Part shown: piece by piece, positions 59,282 to 64,000 of the stretch
Numbering within the stretch: the stretch's first letter is position 1
How the letters are laid out: every line of letters begins with the position of its first letter
Source of the DNA: Pedobacter hiemivivus
GTDB lineage: Bacteria; Bacteroidota; Bacteroidia; Sphingobacteriales; Sphingobacteriaceae
Assembly (NCBI RefSeq): GCF_004331685.1
Contig: NZ_SJSM01000002.1
Span: 1-64,000 of the forward strand
Length of the DNA: 64,000 nucleotides
Direction of reading: 5' to 3'
Made by a program: the position numbers and the translations under genes
Notes under the pieces: model-generated
The model's database searches: none
What the model was told of the DNA's origin: nothing
The model's input: the letters and a program-made list of their open reading frames with translations, nothing else

Positions 59282-59764
59282 ATGGCGCAGAATATTATCA
59301 ATGAATTGGGTGCTTTAGCTATTGGTTCTAGAATGAGGCGGCTTTATGACGCTTTGTCTAAAGATGCAGCAAGGGTTTATGAAGATCATGAATTGCAATT
59401 TGAGATCAAATATTTCACACTTTTCTATATCATTAGTAAAAGAAAACAGATTGGGATAATGGATATTGCTGAAGAGTTGAGCCTTACACATCCAGCGATT
59501 ATCCATTTAGCCAAAGAGTTGGAAAAAAAGGGATACATCGAATCTGCGAGTGCTCCTGGCGATAGCAGAAAAAGAATGCTGCAGCTTTCTGCTAAAGGGA
59601 AAAAAAGTCTTCCCGCTTTTAAAAAGGTATGGGAGAAGATTAACACTTTAAATGAACAGCTTTTTGTGCAGCAGCACCAGTTGTTGCAAACGCTTGAAGC
59701 GATAGAAAAGACATTGGAAGAAAGGTCCTATTATAAAAGATTTCAAAATGATACAGCTAGATAA
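59282..59764 (+). CDS. MarR-family transcriptional regulator
   Basis: The 160-residue protein has a MarR winged helix: MDIAEELSLTHPAIIHLAKELEKKGYIES and SAPGDSRKRMLQLSAKGKK. The wing contains the DSRKR motif. It probably controls itself and the GNAT gene that overlaps its end. The operator candidate lies at 59253-59278. Confidence 0.9.
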   Translation: MAQNIINELGALAIGSRMRRLYDALSKDAARVYEDHELQFEIKYFTLFYIISKRKQIGIMDIAEELSLTHPAIIHLAKELEKKGYIESASAPGDSRKRMLQLSAKGKKSLPAFKKVWEKINTLNEQLFVQQHQLLQTLEAIEKTLEERSYYKRFQNDTAR

Positions 59765-60431
59765 TCCTACCTGGAGTGCTTTAACCAGCACACACAAACA
59801 CTTTGCGTTGGGCTCAAATACCGCTAAAAGGTATCCGGCGAATGTTTTACCTTTTGTAGCTTTTGATCCCAATGCGACTGAGCCATTGGATACGTTGGGT
59901 GATATAGTAACCAACGAAGGTGTTTGTATCATTGGAGATCTTCCTGAGATTCCTTCTACATGGACTGTATTTAAAAAATTGGAATGTGACCAAATGGTTT
60001 GTTCCGAATTGATATCCCTGAAACAAGATGACAGCATTGAAGTTTTGAAGCTGGGAGAGGAGGATGGTCCAGCGATGTTTGAACTGATCAACAGTATTCA
60101 GCCCGGTTTTTATAAGGATTATACAGCAAACCTTGGAAGCTATTACGGGATCAGAATAGAAGGGAAGTTGGTGGCTATGGCTGGTGAGAGACTTAAAATG
60201 ACAGGTCTGAGCGAGGTGAGCGCAGTTTGTACCCAGCCCGATCATATTGGAAAAGGCTTTGCAGCCCACTTGGTTTCGGTCGTATGCAAAAATATGATCG
60301 CACAGGGCAATACTCCCTTTTTACATGTATTAAGCACTAATTTAAGAGCAGTTCAACTTTACGAGCGCTTAGGCTTTGTAAAAAGAAGAAGCATTCTGTT
60401 TTGCCTGATCAAAATAAATTCGGTCAAGTAA
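59748..60431 (+). CDS. GNAT-family N-acetyltransferase
   Basis: The 227-residue protein has a C-terminal GNAT domain: GIRIEGKLVAMAGERL, then EVSAVCTQPDHIGKGFAAHLV (acetyl-CoA site pattern) and LHVLSTNLRAVQLYERLGFVKR. The N-terminal 110 residues are a second unassigned part. It overlaps the marR gene by 17 bases and belongs to the same operon. The acetyl acceptor is unknown. Confidence 0.9.
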   Translation: MIQLDNPTWSALTSTHKHFALGSNTAKRYPANVLPFVAFDPNATEPLDTLGDIVTNEGVCIIGDLPEIPSTWTVFKKLECDQMVCSELISLKQDDSIEVLKLGEEDGPAMFELINSIQPGFYKDYTANLGSYYGIRIEGKLVAMAGERLKMTGLSEVSAVCTQPDHIGKGFAAHLVSVVCKNMIAQGNTPFLHVLSTNLRAVQLYERLGFVKRRSILFCLIKINSVK

Positions 60432-60513
60432 TTAAATGAAGCCTGCTATTCGATTTTGTAAAGTCATCCGATGTAATTACCTTCAAATCTAATATGTCAA
60501 TGGAAGGAAGAAT

Positions 60514-61110
60514 TTGGAAGATGAAATAAAGGGGCTCGTGCCTCATGTGTTAAGTTTCATTGTTAGTGAGTTTTGTAAGTACGGCTTTTTAATTGCCTAT
60601 GAGAAGGATTTATCGGATTTGAAAGGTCTCATTGAACCAGATTCGATTGCGGCAGAAGATTTTGAATTGCTGGAGGCTGTAGATGATGAGGTGGTGCAAC
60701 TGCTACTCCGATCCATAGATAAAGTTGTGGAGTGTTCTAAAACCTTTTTCATGATCAATAACCTGGATGAGTTTGAGGTGATGGAAAATGAGGAGTATAA
60801 TCAGTTGGCTTCTGATAATTATTACATTTATATCATGGATTGGGAACATAAGTCCTATAACGATTTATTGGTCAATCTGAATGCTGTTTATTTTACCATT
60901 GCCAGATTGTTGCACCATTGTGCTGCTCAGTTAAAACGCAACGTAATAGAATTACCAGATGAGTTTTATGATAGTGATGAGTTTTTGAATCAATATTCAG
61001 ATATACTAGATCATAAACTTTATGATGATGATGATAAGAATGTAGCTTTGCTGTACGACCTTATTGTGGATTTAAACCTTGACTTACTGGATATTGACCG
61101 ATTGTCTTAA
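60514..61110 (+). CDS. Hypothetical acidic helical protein
   Basis: The start is TTG 60514, giving 198 residues that are strongly acidic and mostly helical. A central segment reads YYIYIMDWEHKSYNDLLVNL, and the C-terminus is rich in Asp and Leu. No membrane segment, signal or known family is seen. The context gives no hint of role. Confidence 0.6.
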   Translation: MEDEIKGLVPHVLSFIVSEFCKYGFLIAYEKDLSDLKGLIEPDSIAAEDFELLEAVDDEVVQLLLRSIDKVVECSKTFFMINNLDEFEVMENEEYNQLASDNYYIYIMDWEHKSYNDLLVNLNAVYFTIARLLHHCAAQLKRNVIELPDEFYDSDEFLNQYSDILDHKLYDDDDKNVALLYDLIVDLNLDLLDIDRLS

Positions 61111-61136
61111 TAGGCCTTCGATTTAATTGATATTAT

Positions 61137-61144
61137 TATCTTTG
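61137..61144 (+). promoter_or_regulatory. Candidate -7 box (TATCTTTG)
   Basis: TATCTTTG at this position fits TAnnTTTG and lies 23 bases before the ATG of the cupin gene. A TTCG about 16 bases upstream is only a weak -33 element. Confidence 0.45.
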
Positions 61145-61167
61145 GTGATTATAAATAACAGAGATAT

Positions 61168-61665
61168 ATGTCAGATCAGAAAAAAGAAATATTCGACAGT
61201 GTAGCACAGCGTTTAAAAATTGAAGGCTTTAATGTTGTTAATCGTGATGAGACCCGTCCTTGGGGTGGTTTTTTTGTAATTGATGAAGAACAAGCACAGC
61301 AGTTTGCTAATGTATATTTTGATAAATTAAATGTTGATGATTTAAAAATATCAGGTAAACTTAGCCCAAAAATATTAATAGTTGCCCCAAATACCAGGCT
61401 TTCATGGCAATATCATCATCGCCGTGCAGAAATCTGGAGAGTGGTAAACGGCACGGTTGGTGTAATCACCAGTGATACAGACGAACAAGGCGAGGTAAAA
61501 TCGTTAACACCTGGACAAACGATTAAATTAAAACAAGGTGAACGTCACCGTTTAATTGGTTTGGACGACTGGGGGATTGTTTCTGAAATTTGGCAACATA
61601 CAGATCTTACAAATCCTTCGGATGAGAATGATATTGTTAGGGTTCAGGATGATTTTGGACGTTAA
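61168..61665 (+). CDS. Cupin-fold mannose-6-phosphate isomerase-like protein
   Basis: The 165-residue protein has DETRPWGGFFVIDEE, then IAPNTRLSWQYHHRRAEIWRVV-like metal-binding cupin residues (QYHHRRAEIW), PGQTIKLKQGERHRLIGL and SEIWQHT. This is the C-terminal cupin fold of type II phosphomannose isomerases without the nucleotidyltransferase half. It may act on a hexose phosphate, but similar small cupins have no proven activity. Confidence 0.78.
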   Translation: MSDQKKEIFDSVAQRLKIEGFNVVNRDETRPWGGFFVIDEEQAQQFANVYFDKLNVDDLKISGKLSPKILIVAPNTRLSWQYHHRRAEIWRVVNGTVGVITSDTDEQGEVKSLTPGQTIKLKQGERHRLIGLDDWGIVSEIWQHTDLTNPSDENDIVRVQDDFGR

Positions 61666-61730
61666 GACATCTCAACGTCATTTCTATTTGCAACACATCT
61701 AAATACGCATAATACCCGTTAACACTATAT

Positions 61731-62462
61731 ATGATTATTTTATCTTTTTTCCTTTTACACTGGTTTCTTTCCCTTTTTTCTCAAACGTTCTTTTTACATC
61801 GCTACGCTTCGCATAAAATGTTTAAAATGAATCCTTTTTGGGAGAAGTTTTTTTATCTGATTACGTTTTTATCACAAGGCTCATCTTTTTTAAATCCTCG
61901 CGCTTACGCGATATTACACCGGATGCACCATGCTTTCAGTGATACAGAAAAAGACCCGCACTCTCCGCATTTTGTAAAAGATGTGTGGGGGATGATGATC
62001 CAGACCAAGAATATTTATTTGAATTACGCGAAATATAACGTTGAACCTGAAGAGCAGTTTAGAGACAATTACCCATCTTGGCCAATTATTGATAAAATTG
62101 GTGATTCCTGGATTACACGTTTTGTTTTTATTGGTTTTTATGTGTGGTTCTATGTAACTTTTGCTACTGCATGGTGGATGTTTTTATTGTTGCCAATCCA
62201 CTTTTTAATGGGTCCACTTCACGGTGCAATTGTAAACTGGTGCGGTCATAAGTATGGTTATGCTAATCATGATAACAATGACCATAGTAAAAACTCTTTG
62301 CCACTTGATTTTTTAATGCTAGGGGAGCTATTTCAGAATAACCATCATAAAAAACCGAATAGCCCAAACTTTGCTTCGCGATGGTTTGAGTTTGATCCGA
62401 CTTATCCGTTGATGAAAGTGATGCACTGGATGCGGATTATCAAAATAAGAAAGACAAATTAA
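61731..62462 (+). CDS. Fatty acid desaturase
   Basis: The 243-residue integral membrane protein has the three histidine boxes of acyl-lipid/CoA desaturases: His23-Arg-x4-His28 (HRYASH), His63-Arg-Met-His66-His67 and a late NNHHKK. Four membrane stretches surround them. It introduces a double bond into fatty acyl chains using a di-iron centre. It is shorter than many relatives but carries all the boxes. Confidence 0.9.
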   Translation: MIILSFFLLHWFLSLFSQTFFLHRYASHKMFKMNPFWEKFFYLITFLSQGSSFLNPRAYAILHRMHHAFSDTEKDPHSPHFVKDVWGMMIQTKNIYLNYAKYNVEPEEQFRDNYPSWPIIDKIGDSWITRFVFIGFYVWFYVTFATAWWMFLLLPIHFLMGPLHGAIVNWCGHKYGYANHDNNDHSKNSLPLDFLMLGELFQNNHHKKPNSPNFASRWFEFDPTYPLMKVMHWMRIIKIRKTN

Positions 62463-62475
62463 GTGATCTGTTTTC

Positions 62476-62518
62476 GGACTGGAACAAATGCCTGAAGAAG
62501 GCAATTGTTCCTAGGTCC
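62476..62518. other. Strong nested hairpin after the desaturase gene
   Basis: GGAACAA pairs with TTGTTCC and inside it TGCCT pairs with AGGCA. The outer GGAC/GGTCC extends the structure to 62476-62518. No T-run follows, so it is more a stable RNA tail than a terminator. A true terminator lies 25 bases on. Confidence 0.5.
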
Positions 62519-62542
62519 TCTTCCAGACACTGAATTTGTTGG

Positions 62543-62585
62543 AAAAAAAACGAGGGTTCTGTTATGCAACCCTCGTTTTTTTATG
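62543..62585 (+). terminator. Rho-independent terminator after the desaturase gene
   Basis: AAAAACGAGGGTT (near 62546-62558) pairs with AACCCTCGTTTTT (62568-62580) around a 9-base loop, followed by TTT. It may also work for the convergent SH3 gene. Confidence 0.85.
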
Positions 62586-62645
62586 CACAATATTTTATGC
62601 GTTATTTTTTGTGTGGATACTGTTTTTTGGTATCTAAGTTTTGTA

Positions 62646-63068
62646 CTAGGCCAGGGGAGTTAGATACTGAGTGTAAGCGTATCCTTCTTCTCCTTGATCT
62701 GTTTTAACTTGCCACCATTGATCGTTGGCTTTGCTGACCAATGTTATTACTTCATTTCTGGCAGCTTTTCCCACGATGTCATCATTGGTACTTGGTCCTT
62801 TACGGATGTTGAGGTTAGAGCTATTGGTGGTTACTTTAAGCTTAGTGCCTTCTGTAACACCCGCTACGCTGTTGATGTTCATGACGAGGTCTCCTGATGC
62901 ATAATTTGGATCAAGTCGTTCATAGGTATCCCACAGCTGTTGTTTTACCGTGCCGTTGGTCGAACCATCGATATACAATACGCCATCTTGCTCGCGTACA
63001 TTTAAGCCACTTACACCAGCAGTATTTGCAGTGTCTATTAGTTCTTTATATTTTTCTTGTAAGGCCAT
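62646..63068 (-). CDS. SH3-domain protein with N-terminal BON/LysM-like segment
   Basis: The 140-residue protein has an N-terminal half (DGVLYIDGSTNGTVKQQLWDTYERLDP) that resembles a BON fold. A bacterial SH3 domain follows (NLNIRKGPSTNDDIVGKAARN and QWWQVKTDQGEEGYAYTQYL). No signal peptide is visible, which is odd for a wall-binding domain. It is the downstream member of a pair with the BON lipoprotein gene, 15 bases away. Confidence 0.75.
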   Translation of the reverse strand: MALQEKYKELIDTANTAGVSGLNVREQDGVLYIDGSTNGTVKQQLWDTYERLDPNYASGDLVMNINSVAGVTEGTKLKVTTNSSNLNIRKGPSTNDDIVGKAARNEVITLVSKANDQWWQVKTDQGEEGYAYTQYLTPLA

Positions 63069-63083
63069 TTTATTCCTTTTTAT

Positions 63084-63587
63084 TTATTTGATTACCAATT
63101 GACTGTTGTCTACTTTTTTAGGTTTTAAAGCCTGTAATGTCATCATCAGCTTTTGAAGATTCGCTTTTTGAATTTCACCTTTTAAGGTAACTACTCCATC
63201 AGAAACGGTTGCAACTACAGTAGGGAAGTCTTTGGTCGCATCTTTAACCGCTGTGGTCAAGGCATCATCTGCAGCAACCACAACAGGACCTGCTGGAGGA
63301 GCGGCAACTGTAATGTTGTTTACAACAGATTTTACCCCCATAACACTGGCAGTTGTTTTGTCTAATGTTTGTTTGCTTGTTTCATCAGTAACTTGTCCAC
63401 TAAGTGTGGCAACTCCTTTTTCAACTGATACTGTAACACCGGAGGCCATTGTATTTGCTTGTATTGCGGTTTCAATGGCGGCTTTTAGATCTGCATCTTT
63501 TGGTTTGCTTTTGCAACCAGTTAAGGCGGCCGTCAGTACACAGAGTACCATTAAGGCAGCAATCATTTTGTTCATCGTGTTTTTCAT
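63084..63587 (-). CDS. BON-domain lipoprotein
   Basis: The 167-residue protein has a lipobox (LTAALTGC, Cys about 25) and two BON-like repeats, VTVSVEKGVATLSGQVTDE and VVATVSDGVVTLKGEIQK. The repeats are joined by an alanine- and proline-rich linker. BON domains bind envelope components and occur in osmotic-stress proteins such as OsmY. It is encoded upstream of the SH3 protein. Confidence 0.85.
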   Translation of the reverse strand: MKNTMNKMIAALMVLCVLTAALTGCKSKPKDADLKAAIETAIQANTMASGVTVSVEKGVATLSGQVTDETSKQTLDKTTASVMGVKSVVNNITVAAPPAGPVVVAADDALTTAVKDATKDFPTVVATVSDGVVTLKGEIQKANLQKLMMTLQALKPKKVDNSQLVIK

Positions 63588-63922
63588 AGTTAAATTAATT
63601 TGTTTTTAGTGGTTCAGAAGCTCTTCAGGTTTAGACGGAACACTCCATATAAGTTCATAATAGTTTTAGGAGTGATTTTGTTTTTACTAATGATAATTAA
63701 GTAATATTTTATCTGGAATGAGGTGCTTGAATCGAATTGAAGGAATGATGGCTTAAAATTATATTTTGTTGAACACGTTTTTGAGTTCCTCTACAAAATA
63801 TTGTATTGGTTTTTATTGTCAAAAATGCGTTGTCAACCGAATATTGCTGAGGTCGGGTTATTGTTGAAGTCGCTTTATAGATTTGCTATGATTAAGGGTA
63901 AATAAAAGCGGGCAGATTTGAT
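63588..63922. other. Divergent promoter region of the BON and rpoD genes
   Basis: No gene is supported here. A TAGATTTG box at 63878-63885 fits the -7 consensus and lies 37 bases before the rpoD start, but no properly spaced -33 TTG was seen. On the minus strand no clear promoter for the BON gene was picked out. Confidence 0.4.
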
Positions 63923-64000
63923 ATGAGACCATTAAAAATAGCGCAAAGTATAACAAATCGTAATGACGATAGTGTTTCCAGGTATCTTATGGAAATCGCT
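63923..64000 (+). CDS. rpoD: Primary sigma factor RpoD, first 26 codons (runs off the right edge)
   Basis: ATG 63923 opens MRPLKIAQSITNRNDD, matching the conserved start of Bacteroidetes RpoD/SigA (MRQLKI-x-SITNR followed by Ser-rich and YLxEI). The next residues are SVSRYLMEIA. Only the N-terminus is in the window. The usual Q3 is P and the EIG is EIA, so a sigma-70 paralogue is possible. Confidence 0.8.
   Translation, partial: MRPLKIAQSITNRNDDSVSRYLMEIA

Noticed and set aside
1..64000. CRISPR arrays, rRNA genes, prophage structural genes
   Set aside because: No regularly spaced repeats, rRNA sequence or phage head and tail genes were seen.

Overview
The window looks like a chromosomal segment of a Bacteroidetes bacterium, most likely Sphingobacteriaceae and close to Pedobacter. 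The evidence is a SusC/SusD pair with a FecR regulator, several other TonB-type barrels with carboxypeptidase-like plug domains, DUF4295 beside rpmG and rpmB, bacillithiol synthesis (bshC), and AT-rich intergenic regions carrying TTTG/TAnnTTTG-type promoters instead of strong Shine-Dalgarno sites. The genus is inferred, not proven.

Layout. 0-1 kb holds the start of an IS1182-like transposase, a coding remnant and a palindrome-rich stretch. 1-4 kb carries a DUF2147 protein and an outer-membrane barrel. 4-18 kb is an accessory island. It contains a double-glycine leader peptide with four core cysteines (4993-5217, minus), a C39-like/VKOR/thioredoxin membrane protein, a C39 peptidase ABC exporter and an HlyD adaptor. 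It also has two copies of a cysteine-rich secreted protein with a phospholipase A2-like GCCG...CxxHD signature. Among these lie pseudogenes: a wrecked copy of the peptide-binding lipoprotein at 16.3-17.9 kb, a repeated 3' end of the barrel gene, a broken ECF sigma factor and a lipoprotein frameshifted at a TA run. The order of the remnants suggests an old segmental duplication with a peptide maturation and export cassette inside it.

18-29 kb is housekeeping: parA-parB-DUF5683-dapB-lepB, then on the minus strand an Ldh-type dehydrogenase, bshC, rimO, ftsY, DUF4295, rpmG and rpmB. 29.5-35.6 kb is a FecR-SusC-SusD operon whose FecR has an unusual CBS-like N-terminus and no adjacent sigma factor. 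35.6-37.5 kb holds DUF6520, a MauE-like protein and an AraC regulator. 37.7-50 kb has acs, an MG2-like surface lipid- or protein-binding candidate, an M16 peptidase, surE, lpxB, a thioesterase, a Na+/H+ antiporter and hicAB.

50-64 kb has another TonB-type receptor, a candidate small RNA, tRNA-Tyr and tRNA-Ala, and a series of small enzymes and regulators. These include DsrE, an alpha/beta hydrolase, a receiver-only response regulator, a glycerophosphodiesterase, and a MarR-GNAT pair with a palindromic operator at the MarR start. The right edge carries a desaturase, SH3 and BON stress-type proteins, and the first codons of rpoD.

The most distinctive system is the 5-16 kb island. The VKOR/thioredoxin protein would form disulfides in a cysteine-rich peptide, the C39 ABC exporter would cut after the GG leader and export it with HlyD, and the cysteine-rich PLA2-like proteins are possible partners, effectors or additional clients.
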